From: Stichopus chloronotus
Lineage: Eukaryota > Echinodermata > Holothuroidea > Aspidochirotida > Stichopodidae
Assembly: GCA_021234535.1 (NCBI GenBank)
Contig: CM037830.1
Coordinates: 14,935,116-14,999,115, forward strand
DNA length: 64,000 nucleotides
Direction of reading: 5' to 3'
Made by a program: the position numbers and the translations under genes. This document shows positions 39,801 through 48,313 of this stretch, in pieces. The notes under the pieces were generated by a model that was given only the letters and a program-made list of their open reading frames with translations, was not told the DNA's origin and ran no database searches. How positions within the stretch are numbered: position 1 is the stretch's first letter; each line of letters starts with the position of its first letter.

Positions 39801-42738
39801 CTCACTCAACATTGATGCAAGATGCATAGCGGTTGGCAACTTCGCCCCCGAAGACCTCTTCAGTTTGCCCCGTAAACTATTGGCTGAACACCGGTTCAAA
39901 AGACTGGTTGATAAATGTGAAGGGATTATTGAATAATTCTCTTTCGATTTTGTTTCAGGGTACAATCAAATTAGATTTTGAGATGGTTTGAATGTACACT
40001 GTGGGTTAAGAAAAACTTCCACTTACAAAGGCCATGTTTAATATTGAAATATTATTTTGTTACCACTGAACATTTGGTAAGTGGCTTCATTCATTTCATG
40101 TGTAATGTTAAACTGTTCTTTGCTTCACTCATGTGTTTCTTTCCCTTGTCCCCAAGTTTTACATTGTTAAGTATGGATGTGAAAGAATGTCCTATGGACC
40201 TGCACACTAAATGTGTGCTACTTTGGGTTACAATATACCCCAAAATACGTAATGTTGCAATACTATCTCTTTGTTAGAACCTGCCTATATTGTTGAGATG
40301 TAGCTATTTGCTGAGAACTATTTTGCATCAAGGGAACTGGTGGGTACCTAGCAAGAGAAACAACTTCACTTTTTTATGTAAACTGGCAAGAGGGTGAAAC
40401 AAATGGGGCGAATTTGTGGGTGGCAAAATCTCTTTGTTAGAACCTGCCTACATGTATATTGCTGAGCTGTAGCTATTTGCTGAGAACTATTTTGCATCAA
40501 GGGAACTGGTGGGTACCTGGCAAGAGAAACAACTTCACTTTTTGACGTAAACTGGCAAGAGGGTGAAACAAATGGGGCGAATTTGTGGGTGGTAAAATTG
40601 CAAGGGGCGAAACGACCTGCTACCCAAGAGGGATACTAAAGACTCCACTGGCAACTTAAGCTAGACCAAACAAATTGTCAGACAAATCACAAAGTTCTGC
40701 AACCCCCCCCCCCCCCCTTGCATGGTAAATTCATAAAGCCTACTGTTGCCAACCAATGTCCTAATGCACTTGAGATAATACAGAGATTATTCTAATTCAT
40801 CGTCAACTAGCCTGGGCTATGCCCCTATTCACTTGTTGCATGAAAATCATTCTGAAAGTCCAGTTTTAGGATAACCATACTCTCCGTAAGCATAGGCCTA
40901 CAGATGCTATATTGCCCTAACTTAAGTGTTGCAGGGCTTTGGCAGCCTTGCCTAGGCTGGTATAAGCTAGGCATATTTCAAAACAATACAGTTGTTCATG
41001 TAGAGCATGTTTAGCTTGTCATTGTGTACATGATCACAGCTACAGAGAAGTTTGGTCTAACTTAAGCATTTTGGCATGGTCACAGAGATCCATTAACACA
41101 CACATGGGTATTCACCCTGTCAGCTTATGAGGCCCTTGTTATTAGGCTAGCTTTTACTTCTCCTCATTGCCTTTGTGGTCTCCTGGTTTTGGTGGTTTAT
41201 TTCATAGTTCTTGCACTTTTCAGTTGTGTTTGTGGACCAAAATATACTCTGATAAAGAAAAATATACTCTGATTTGTTTCTGATCATGATGCCTTGTGTG
41301 TTCAAAGTGATCTTATCAGTCTCGATCACTTTTCAAGTGGGCTGAAGATTGGCAAATGCTGCTCAAATATGTTGACAAATGTTGAGAAATGCATATTGAT
41401 CATGTGAATCATAATCTTAACTATAGTCTCAGTGGTGTTCCAAGAAGCTCAAAGTTGAAAAATATCTTGGCATTTTGGTAGATTCTTCTGTTAAACCTTC
41501 TAGGTAGTGTGCAGAGGTGGCTACAAAAGGGAACCAAATTCGAGGTATGATTTAGACTGAATTTCACATTTCTTCGTAAGAATATTGCTACAAACTTGTG
41601 AAGATCTACAAGCAGTTGATTAGGCCCCATCTGAAGTATAAAAAGATAAGAAAATAAACATAGACCCTATACCAACTCTTTTAGTTGTCTGATACCTTTG
41701 TTGACTTCACTTCCGGTCACAGTTTCTAAAATCATACCCCCTATTTTTCAAATGACGAGTGTACTCTGGGAAATTTTCAGAAAAGAGCTACTGTAGGTGT
41801 TAGATAGGATTTACATTTACTTGGACCAAATCTTACGTCCCTTGAGCTTTGTCTTCGGGTGATTTGCTTCAATTGTTTCAAATCGCTTACAATGTTTTAT
41901 ATGTAGCGTTCAATGAATTTTTTCAGCTGTCTTAACTGATTCAAGTAATTCTCATGGTCACACATTTAACTTTCCAAAAGATGTCTTGCAGGCTAGATGT
42001 TAGAATGGAAAGTACATCTCCTCACTGAGAATTGTGAATGAATGAAATGGTCTGTCTGAGTTTATAGTGATGTACTTTAAGAAGAGTGTTAAGCTTCCGT
42101 CTTTAGGCTATGTCTAAGAATGCACTTGACAAACAGTTTTGGCAGTGTGGGAGATTCTTAATCTTGCTGTCCTTGATATGGGTGTTTGGGATGTCTGCAC
42201 TTGTGGTTCTTTTATGAGGACATTGTCCTTTCAAATTCTGACCATTTTCTCACTAAAGTATTTAAAGTTAAATGTTGCAATGCATAGGCCTAGCCTAGGC
42301 ATAACTGGAGTCCGAGGACCTAGCTAGGCCTAGCCTGCAACATGACTAAGTTAGCCCTACAGTAAGTGAAGACTAGGCCTTATGGAACATGTGCTAATGT
42401 TACTGCCATTATCAATAATCAGGTTAGAATGTTCTTCAAATTCTGAGTAAATTAACAGCGTTCATCTCCCTGCATATCATATTCATAACACAGTCAAGTC
42501 GAGTGAAAGCGCCTCGCTTTCTATACTATTACCTCTACTACTGAGTAGTAAGTTAGGCCTACCACGGTAACACTGGCAGCTACTATTACTAATTTGTACT
42601 ACACGGCCAATTCGACCTTACGAAGAAGTGGCACTGAGAGACGAGTACGACGAGAAGGGGCTTATTGCCTACACAAACAAAGTAAGCAAACAACATTCTT
42701 GTAAATTTGTAGATACTGACCTTTGCTTTACCAGGCAT
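3993..42738 (-). CDS. MDM1: MDM1-like nuclear/centriolar protein, N-terminal part (exons 1-4; gene continues off the left edge)
   Basis: Four minus-strand exons (42721-42738, 17291-17405, 15431-15626, 3993-4251) join with matching phases (0, 1, 2, 0) and give 196 residues with no stop. The N-terminus reads MPGKAKPASEYKKKFRWHD, lining up without a gap with vertebrate MDM1, which starts MPVRFKGLSEYQRNFLW. The similarity continues through an AGL...IG segment and a basic RRK stretch. MDM1 is known as a microtubule-binding centriole protein that restrains centriole duplication; its SEYxxxF motif recurs along the protein. Exons 3 and 4 encode a basic, Ser/Gly/Lys-rich, probably disordered region. 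Vertebrate MDM1 is about 700 residues, so most of the protein lies beyond position 1. The family call rests on the motif plus spacing; exons 2-4 are firmer than exon 1. A different SEYxxxF-containing cilium protein is the main alternative. Confidence 0.75.
4347..4744 (+). mobile_element. MITE-like TIR element, copy A
   Basis: Starts AAAGCAGAATGTGCTG and ends CAGCACATCCTGTTG, imperfect terminal inverted repeats 398 bp apart. The interior matches copies B and C in order: a GATGAAAAAAATAG stretch, AACATCTACA, a GACTAACTTAGG-type stretch, AAAAGTTAG, GACTTCCATG and ACAAAACTCTTA. No transposase frame, hence non-autonomous. Confidence 0.75.
6545..6593 (+). repeat. short tandem/palindromic repeat TTTAAATGCTTA
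   Basis: Three copies of a CAT/CTTAAATGCT-type word, including the palindrome GCATTTAAATGC. Confidence 0.7.
6880..6945 (+). mobile_element. tRNA-derived SINE-like fragment
   Basis: TGGCTCAGTGG at 6884-6894 matches a pol III A box. GGTTCCAAC at 6934-6942 is one base from a B box (GGTTCGAAC), at tRNA-like spacing. The stretch does not fold into a tRNA I can draw, so a decayed SINE head is more likely. Outer limits unknown. Confidence 0.4.
8118..8206 (+). repeat. ~30-bp G-rich degenerate tandem repeat, three units
   Basis: Recurring GGGTATTGTCC, GGTACTATCC and CGTATTATC words, each followed by AGGAGGG-like sequence and TGTC(T/A)GAG. Confidence 0.55.
10287..10572 (-). repeat. nested repeat copy (same family as 49926-50985)
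   Basis: The reverse complement aligns with both units at 50 kb: AGCTGGAATATG, TTGCCACTGAAAGTCAA, CCATTTTTGCA, ATTTTGTAGGG, AAGACAATTT, ATCTGGAAGATGAATGCAT, ATTTTGTGACAGGTGA. It sits inside the 10-kb outer repeat. Confidence 0.72.
10617..10636. repeat. 20-bp perfect palindrome
   Basis: ATACTGTACATGTACAGTAT is its own reverse complement. It falls in the right half of the split outer repeat. Confidence 0.9.
12235..12252. repeat. (CA)n microsatellite
   Basis: Nine CA repeats followed by TGTGC. Confidence 0.9.
15066..15225 (+). repeat. ~60-bp degenerate tandem repeat, three units
   Basis: Units start GGTTCTACATCCACGTAG (15066), GGATTCACCTTCATGTAG (15124) and AGGTTCACTTCTATGTAC (15187), each followed by AGAAnnnCATnCCA-like sequence. 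Confidence 0.7.
15431..15626 (-). CDS. MDM1: MDM1-like exon 3 (basic, Ser/Pro/Arg-rich)
   Basis: Acceptor TTTTTTCATGTCAG, donor CCAAG|GTATGG. The 196 nt supply 2 + 64x3 + 2 bases, so the exon enters in phase 1 and leaves in phase 2, matching its neighbours. The peptide begins HVKKEISEPPLQQRRKPL, corresponding to the basic KRR stretch after the SEY motif in MDM1. It continues with a TYTTSQFYNP segment and a lysine/arginine-rich tail (SRPRTKKHPKRSHDG). Hydrophilic and probably disordered, consistent with a microtubule-binding protein. Confidence 0.87.
15627..17290. other. MDM1 intron 2
   Basis: 1.66 kb between exons 3 and 2. AT-rich with TACTGTA/GTACAGTA words. The open frames present are short and resemble no family. 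No repeat copy recognised. Confidence 0.6.
17291..17405 (-). CDS. MDM1: MDM1-like exon 2 (SEYxxxFxW motif)
   Basis: Acceptor: a pyrimidine-rich run ending TATTTTTCAG. Donor: ATTG|GTAAAG. The 115 nt encode 38 residues plus one base, entering in phase 0 and leaving in phase 1. The peptide starts PASEYKKKFRWHDSHLSSS, the MDM1 SEY motif with the aromatic residue (F) and W correctly spaced. It then gives SAGLSSSAIG, which parallels the WAGLRSDQLGI segment of vertebrate MDM1. This is the diagnostic exon of the gene. Confidence 0.87.
17575..17763. repeat. imperfect inverted repeat (72-bp arms, 44-bp loop) with coding-like arms
   Basis: The left arm 17575-17647 (minus strand) and right arm 17692-17763 (plus strand) pair over about 72 bp. 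Both read as open peptide on their own strand: VLKVTSTLGTIGGSAFVVRTQ-like (minus) and VLKITSTLSMVDGKAFVVRRQ-like (plus). Both end in CAG|GTAAGTGAG, a consensus donor. No known domain. Confidence 0.7.
19303..19632 (+). repeat. dispersed repeat, copy 1
   Basis: Matches 47995-48313: CAACATG, TAATCATTG, TGCAAAAG, TCTCCTC, GATGCATAAT-like, TTGAGCAACAAA, TTCTATCTGTGAGAAACTTA, GCTTATTTTG, TATGTCCA-like and CGCCTTA-like. No coding frame. Confidence 0.75.
21636..21687 (+). repeat. 26-bp perfect tandem duplication
   Basis: ACTCTGATACAGTTCTGCAG plus TGGCAG repeated twice, directly left of the TGACC array. The next block, TTCTAATATAACATCTGTCA, recurs at about 21973. Confidence 0.85.
21835..22850 (+). 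repeat. degenerate tandem array, ~145-bp unit, rich in TGACC
   Basis: About seven units, each with a core like TTTGACCCCTGTTGACCCC then ATGACCTTTAACTTCCACC and AACAATAGGGTTCTTC. Cores start near 21886, 22042, 22176, 22328, 22452, 22596 and 22740 (spacing 124-156 bp). Units also share GATCTGTCAAAGCTTCCC-type and GAGATAT blocks. Confidence 0.8.
24769..24812. repeat. (TA)n microsatellite
   Basis: About 44 bp of alternating TA with two interruptions. Confidence 0.9.
25285..25682 (+). mobile_element. MITE-like TIR element, copy B
   Basis: Starts AAAGCAGGATGTGCTG and ends ACATCCTGCTTT, 398 bp. TTAA stands on both sides of the AGCAGG...CCTGCT termini (TTAA|AGCAGG and CCTGCT|TTAA), which would fit a 4-bp TTAA target duplication. 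Interior shared with copy A, including AACATCTACA, GACTTCCATG and ACAAAACTCTTA. Non-coding. Confidence 0.8.
28560..28990 (+). repeat. second TGACC-rich degenerate repeat block
   Basis: Contains CTGCTGACCTC, CATTGACCTCCATGG, CTATGACCTCTAACGACC and GGTGACCTCCAATGACCTTT, with GTTTTCA and TTGAGATAT-like blocks as in the 21.8-kb array. A weaker trace follows at about 29780-29960. Confidence 0.65.
30113..30130. repeat. (CA)n microsatellite
   Basis: Run of CA dinucleotides after CACACG. Confidence 0.85.
30761..30777. repeat. C17 homopolymer
   Basis: Uninterrupted C run. Similar runs occur near 9506, 33165, 40703, 43546, 43708, 54481 and 57329. Confidence 0.9.
31430..31499 (+). repeat. 14-bp minisatellite, five units
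   Basis: Consensus AGTAAATTGCTTCC repeated five times with single-base changes. Confidence 0.85.
32217..32618 (-). mobile_element. MITE-like TIR element, copy C
   Basis: Ends AAAGCAGGATCTGCTG and CAGCACATCCTGCTTT, 402 bp apart, giving the cleanest terminal inverted repeats of the three. Read on the minus strand, the interior follows copies A and B (AATAGCCTTGTCATTAAT, TTTTATACCAA, AAGTTAGGGGAAT). Flanks are GTAA and TTGA, so any TTAA duplication has decayed. Confidence 0.78.
40265..40597 (+). repeat. ~163-170-bp tandem duplication
   Basis: Two near-identical units starting ATCTCTTTGTTAGAACCTGC at 40265 and 40428. The second has a small insertion (ACATGT) near its start and a few substitutions. 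It is followed by AAGGGGCGAAACGACC. Confidence 0.9.
41400..42120 (+). mobile_element. decayed LINE fragment, 3' part of reverse transcriptase ORF
   Basis: On the plus strand, with frame changes, the segment reads VDSSVKPSR, CAEVATKGNQIRGMI, then IYKQLIRPHLKY (about 41470-41640), the C-terminal RT region of CR1/L2-like LINEs. It ends with a VNEWNGLSE-like stretch and FKKSVKLPSL (about 42030-42105). Multiple stops. It differs in sequence from the 46.4-49.2 kb relic, so it is a separate element. Confidence 0.75.
42721..42738 (-). CDS. MDM1: MDM1-like exon 1, coding part (MPGKAK)
   Basis: On the minus strand, ATG CCT GGT AAA GCA AAG is followed by a GTCAGT donor. It ends in phase 0, as exon 2 requires. 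Six codons place M-P at exactly the distance from SEYxxxF seen in vertebrate MDM1 (M-P then seven residues to SEY). The start context has A at -3. The same GTCAGT donor is used by a dynein exon at 63333. The very short exon and the 25.3-kb intron to exon 2 make this an inference. It was found by looking for a short MP-type start with a phase-0 donor. Confidence 0.55.
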
Positions 42739-42935
42739 CTTTGCCTTTCACTGACAATTTTCCAACATTCTAGAATAGTTTGATTCAGATTCACCAATTC
42801 TATATTTCAGTCACTTGGTAATGTCAGTTCAAAGACTGTGGTCGTTCATCTTTACTTTTGTGTGTTGATGTTGATCAGCAGCTATCGTATTCTAGATGGA
42901 GTAACGGGCGTCCTAAGCAGCGCGCATGCGTAATT
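42739..42935 (-). promoter_or_regulatory. probable MDM1 5' UTR and core promoter with NRF1-like site and short uORF
   Basis: Just upstream of the proposed MDM1 start, GCGCATGCG at 42922-42930 matches the NRF1 core, which is common in promoters of housekeeping and cilium genes. On the minus strand an upstream ATG at 42847-42849 opens a six-codon reading frame (MNDHSL) that stops at 42829-42831, before the proposed start. Local CpG content is higher than in surrounding DNA. The transcription start is not defined. Confidence 0.35.
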
Positions 42936-43119
42936 AACGGTAATATACACAGCTATTTAAATGATTGACACCCCATTGATAAATATCGGGAATCGAAGAA
43001 CAGAATTTCTGCCGGAATTTTTGAATGAATCCAATGCGTGGGAGTGTTTGAGAGTTGTGACCTACAAATCAGGAAGCTCAGGACTGCCGCGAGGTGCAGT
43101 TTATTATGCAGAAAAAAAA

Positions 43120-43178
43120 TGAGCAGGGTGTGCAAGAAAAAAGGAGGGCTGAGCAGGGTGTGCGAGAAAAAGGAGGAC
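43120..43178 (+). repeat. 30-bp tandem duplication
   Basis: TGAGCAGGGTGTGCAAGAAA plus AAAGGAGGGC twice, with C/A and A/G changes. Confidence 0.8.
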
Positions 43179-43189
43179 AGCAGTAACGG

Positions 43190-43572
43190 TACCAGGATTT
43201 CAAATAAACTGAGGGGGGGGGGGGAGGGGGGAAATAGAGGGCAAAAAATTTCGCACTTGATACGGAATCGAGTGTTCAAGCTTAGCAAGTGGATTAGGGT
43301 CTGCGGTGGGGTTCAGAGGCAAAGTCCCTGTTATTGATCCAGGAGCGAAGCCCCCCGGGAGCCCTGAAGCTTTAATATATCTCTAGGTGAAAAATCAAGT
43401 CTCTGGTGGACTGAGTCCCAAAACAGAGGGTAAATGCAAAAGTATGAATATAAACAGGAAATAGACATACACATGTATATATTTGTCATTCACCTCAGCT
43501 GAGTGGGGGTGGGGCATCTGGGAAAATGTTCTGACTGGGGAAATCCCCCCCCCCCCCCCTTGATGCCACCAC
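43190..43572 (+). repeat. dispersed repeat (copy 2, empty site)
   Basis: Matches the outer parts of 10078-10755 without the ~285-bp insertion: AAATCAAGTCTCTGG runs on to CAAAACAGAGGGTAAATGC. Contains G and C homopolymers. Confidence 0.7.
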
Positions 43573-44889
43573 TGTCAAATAGAATTCCAATAGTGCTGTT
43601 TTACAGTTATGCCACCAATGATTATGTTCCAATGATGTAACAGTGAGACATCAAACAGACAATTCCATAATTCAGCCACTGACTGGGCAAGAGAAAGAAC
43701 AGTGCAACCCCCCCCCCCCCTCCCCTCCACCAGTTTTAATGAATCACACCGATCAACAGACTAAGACTTCCACAAGTCACGAAGGGGTAAAGATACCGGA
43801 ATTATGGAGAATAGTTCACACTTTTGAGTTAACTGAAGTTGTTTACATTGATGTGCAATTCATAGTGCAGTCCATGTTAATTTTATTTGTGGGATTTAAA
43901 ATGTTAATGTTGGTAACGGTGGGTTCAATCGATGTCATTGCACATACCTACATTTAACTCTAAGTTGGGATCGGAAGTTATTACAGCTGTGTGTAATTGT
44001 CTACACAGAGGAAAACATTGTTATGAAACATATGGGTCAAATGTATTCTCTCAATTAATGCAGTTGTTTACCCTTTGCAGAAAATGTTTTCTGAAAATGT
44101 GCAGGTTAAATGGTTGTTAAAATTGTTTCCAAAGTACAGACACATGGCTCAACCACAACTGTAATTTGCCTCGGCGGAAATAACTCAAAAAATCGTTAAC
44201 TGGCCGGATTGAGAAAGTGAACTGAACTTCCAGTTCTATGGCATTGGCCGCTGCTGAAACTTCAAAAACAAGTCACTTCAGGATCTAAAATCCTCATGTC
44301 GACCACGTGACATTCCTTGGTTACCCTAAGACTAATTTGCATGTTATCCAAGGAACTGAGCGACAGTGTCCGACCGGGGAGAAGGGGGGGGGGGCGGACG
44401 GGGTGACAGACTCATCCACAGCACTGTATTTTTTTTCTTTCAGGGGGGCAGCTAGGGTGAAAGGAAGAGTGCGCAGCCTGGAAAGGGGATTTCTGGATAT
44501 GTATGGGGTGAGTATTTTTGCCAACTATTTTCGGGTTTACGCTTCAACTCGATACCCGATGGTGACTCTCCGCTTAACGTGAATAGTCTTCACACATGGC
44601 TATCATGCATGGGAGCCACATTAACCACCCCTCCCCCTTCGTCCAGGAATGATGCCCCACGGCTCCACTTCTGAACTGTGCTGTAAACTTTTGGCCAGTC
44701 CGATACGTATTCCAGGTTGGGGTTCATTTATGCTTTTCTCCTTAAAATATGTTTTAAAAATTCCAATGCATATCATCAGAGATCTTCATCTTCGGCCCCA
44801 CATTTCAACAGCATGAATACAACATGATAGACAAGATAATTAACAGTTGTTGATTTGCAATGATAGCAGACCTACACAAAACGGTATCA

Positions 44890-44965
44890 ATTTGGTTACC
44901 AGACGTTTCGCCCCCTTGCAAGTTCGCCCCAAGTGACAGTCGTTTCGCTACCAAGTACCGCCTAC
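44890..44965. repeat. GTTTCGCCCC-type dispersed repeat fragment
   Basis: GTTACCAGACGTTTCGCCCC, then CTTGCAAGTTCGCCCC. The reverse complement of 40598-40630 is similar (GCAGGTCGTTTCGCCCCTTG). Confidence 0.55.
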
Positions 44966-47170
44966 CCTCTTTCCAATCTCTGTGGCATTGTTAATTTCGG
45001 GTAAGTTTTCTTCATTTTTTTAGAACACAAATCCATAGCTAACACTTAAGAATAGTTTCTTTTAAAATTTTTAGTTTCAGGTAACAAACAGTGTGGGAAT
45101 TGGAGCAAATTTGTTTGTCCCCACTTAAAGGGACATGTCCTTGACCCCTCCCTCTACCTCCCCACCCCCTCCACCCCCCCTAAAAAAAATCGATATAATT
45201 TTGAAAAAACTTTCAGTCTTTATGTGGGACCGTTATAAATGTGTTTTATGTCTTTAAGTGCATAATAATGGTACATGATGTAGTAAGTACAGCCCAATAG
45301 AACTTCAACATGATGAAAAAAGTGTTCACGGAAACCAACGGCGTAACCAGTGGAGCGGGGAATGATGGGCAAAGAGTTGAAATGGGGGTAGCAGTAATGG
45401 CAACAGAGAGCGGCACCATAAGGGACACATAGGAAAATTTTTGATAAAATGAATCTCAAACTGCAGGAAATGGAGTTTCAAGCCTTACCTTAACGAGTTC
45501 CAAGTAAGTTCGTTTCATTTTTTAGATCATAAGATTGGAAACTTACACTTCCAATAATAACAGTGTAGAGAAGGTGATAAGAGAAAATTTTATTTGGGAC
45601 CTGTATGGTCAGCAACCCTTTTGCCCCTACTAAAAATCTGTTCTTTCGCGGGGTGTTTGCGAAGTTTTTTACCACACGTATTTTGCCATTTAACATTTTT
45701 GACATTTTGTCTTAATTCTTTTGTCCTCTTGTGTTTTTCTTTTTCATTCAAGCTAGACTAACCAAAGTGGTCCGTTTTTCTTTTCTCTTTTATTTCTTTT
45801 TTGTCACTTCCTTTTTGTCCAAAGCTAGTTGATCCAAAGTAGTTCTAATACCCATCACATCGAAAACATTGAATTGAACCTACAATTATGCGAACCTCAG
45901 AAACTGAAATCTATTTCTAAGGAGTGTATGCATGTACAAATACCCGAGTCGTCGAGTCGTAGGTTAGAGGATTTGAAATGATTCCTCCCAAATTATCACA
46001 GAGAGACAAAAAGGAGCCATCACATATGATGACCGGAGGGACATAAAAGAGGGCGCCCTCTAAAACTTTCAATGAGGCTCGTATATAGGAACCCTACTTT
46101 CAAATCATTGTTAACTTTGCCCGATCGGTTGTGAAAGACGGTAAGATAAGTGCCTTCAAATCATTCGGACATGTGTATAGGTACTTGTGACATAAATTTC
46201 AAATATGATACATTTGTCTTCACTTTCTGCCCAGATTAGAATTTAAACTGGCATAAATACATATGCGTATGATCGAGCCAATAAAAAGATTTTTTACATT
46301 TGATTTTTTGCACAGATCTGATACTCATTATAATTATTACGATACTAGTAAAATAAAAGTAACTTTGACAAAATTAGCTATAGCTGGTGTATGACTTCTT
46401 CATGTTAATGTGTAATGTTGTGTCATAGCAATGACAGAGATTTGGACTATCTGAACATTATTCTAGAGATCAGTATTTGAAATCACGGGGTACAATTTTA
46501 CTCATAAGAACAGAAGTTTTGTTACTGAACGTGGGATCAACCCTCTCGACTATAGTGAATGTCTTACTTGCTCACAAACAAGCAACCCATTGATAGAATC
46601 ATTCGTACAGAATACTGTTTTTATTCAATATTGCTGTAAAAGTTGGGGTTATCTATCGACCACCGAACAATGAACATATTTTTGTTGATGAGTTTACAAC
46701 CACAAACCTAAGAATACCGATCGCTTCTTACATAATGATTACAACATAAATCTTTTGAGTAAAGATTTTGAGGTGAGTAAGTATACCCGGGAGATTTTGT
46801 AAGTATTGTTTATTCTTTTGGCTTGATTCCAAATATGACTAAACTATAACAAGAATCACCCGGACGTCAAGTGCTACTATAGGTAATACTTTTTACAATT
46901 ACATTTCACTTACATTTCATTCTGGTATTATCCGTGATGACAGCACACAAATCTCTCTTGATGAGACATGCTTACACCGGATTTGGAAGAAGAAATTGTG
47001 TGAAGTTATGTAAAATGTGTACCACAACTACCTACCCTCCTCTAATTAACAAAAACAATCCATTAGCAATCAAAAGGATATGAATAATACCTGAATGAAA
47101 AAGAACATCAAAGTCGGCAACCCTTACAAAGGTATTTCGTATATGAAAGAAATTGTTTCAATTTTTTATT

Positions 47171-47215
47171 TTTGTTTGTTTGTTTGTTTGTTTGTTTTTT
47201 TTTGGGGGGGGGGGA
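47171..47215. repeat. (GTTT)n plus poly-T and poly-G
   Basis: About six TTTG repeats, then a T run and 11 Gs; lies inside the LINE relic interval. Confidence 0.85.
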
Positions 47216-47994
47216 TTTGGTAATGCGCTTGCACTCAAAATTCTCCAAACTAGCAAACTGATGTCAAATTTAAGTAGTTTCTACATGATGATGTCACAGC
47301 TCTCTATTTATGTTTGCCATTGACAAAATGGAAATATTGGAAATGGTAAAAAAAATTGAAAATAATATAAAAGTTAGGAATTGATGATGTCATTGGCAAT
47401 ATGTTTAAAAAATTTATTTCCAGAACATTACAGTTTTGATAATTTATGTAACTATCAATTGCCTCTGGTATCATGCCAGATAATTTAGAGGGGCTAATTG
47501 AGTTGATATTTTTTACTATGTGACAAGTCTGAAAGAAACTATTGCATGCCAATACTTTAGGTAACCTCATTATAGTCGTTTATCTTCTCATACACTTACT
47601 GAAAGTTTGAGACATTTTAAAATTTTATGAATAGGGAGTTGTCTATTGTTAGTAACTAAATGTAAATAGTGTCTGGTCACAGGTTTGTAATATTTGTGAT
47701 TTTAATCGTTAATTATCCTATCATTCTTCCTATACTATGTCACATGTTCAGGATCTCTTATTCTGTTAACGTTATTTACCATCAACATATGAGGAATACT
47801 CAATAGTTGTGACATGTTATCATGAATCTCTTGAACCAACTCAGTGAGCCCATTTGCAAACCTTATCATTTTTTTTTTAAATTGAAGGCATGGAGTTCAT
47901 TTCTTAATTAACAATTAATGCCTGTTTCTGTTTACCTTTGTCCCGAGGGATCGAATGTCTTTCTTCGTTAAGAAAAATAGAGTGTTTAGAATAT

Positions 47995-48313
47995 ACCAAC
48001 ATGACAGATAAAAAAATACCTGTAATCATTGTTAGTCATTCAGTCTCATCAATAAACATATGCAAAAGCTTTATCTCCTCAAAACATGCATGTGATGAGT
48101 AAAGGAAGATGCATAATTTGAATTTTAAATAGTTCGTGTGCAGCAAATTGTTGAGCAACAAATAACTGAATTTCTATCTGTGAGAAACTTATTTCTTGAA
48201 AAGGATGCTAATGTCCAGGCTTATTTTGTAATCTATCATTCTATGTCCACAAAATTGGTTTTAAGAAGTGGTTGTTTGCTGTAAAACAAACGCCTTATTT
48301 CCCTTTAACAGAT
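47995..48313 (+). repeat. dispersed repeat, copy 2 (inserted in the LINE relic)
   Basis: Same order of blocks as 19303-19632, including TTGAGCAACAAA and TCTATCTGTGAGAAACTTA. It separates the RT finger traces (about 47.4 kb) from the RT palm traces (48.4 kb), so it appears to have landed in the older LINE. Confidence 0.75.

Larger units (their letters stand above)
17406..42720. other. proposed MDM1 intron 1 (25.3 kb)
   Basis: No protein exon recognised on either strand. Contents, left to right: an inverted repeat (17575-17763), a dispersed repeat (19303-19632), a TGACC tandem array (21835-22850), (TA)n (24769-24812), MITE B (25285-25682), a GC-richer block and promoter-like patch (27000-28500), a second TGACC block (28560-28990), (CA)n (30113-30130), a 14-bp minisatellite (31430-31499), MITE C (32217-32618), a 163-bp duplication (40265-40597) and a LINE relic (41400-42120). 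Confidence 0.5.
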
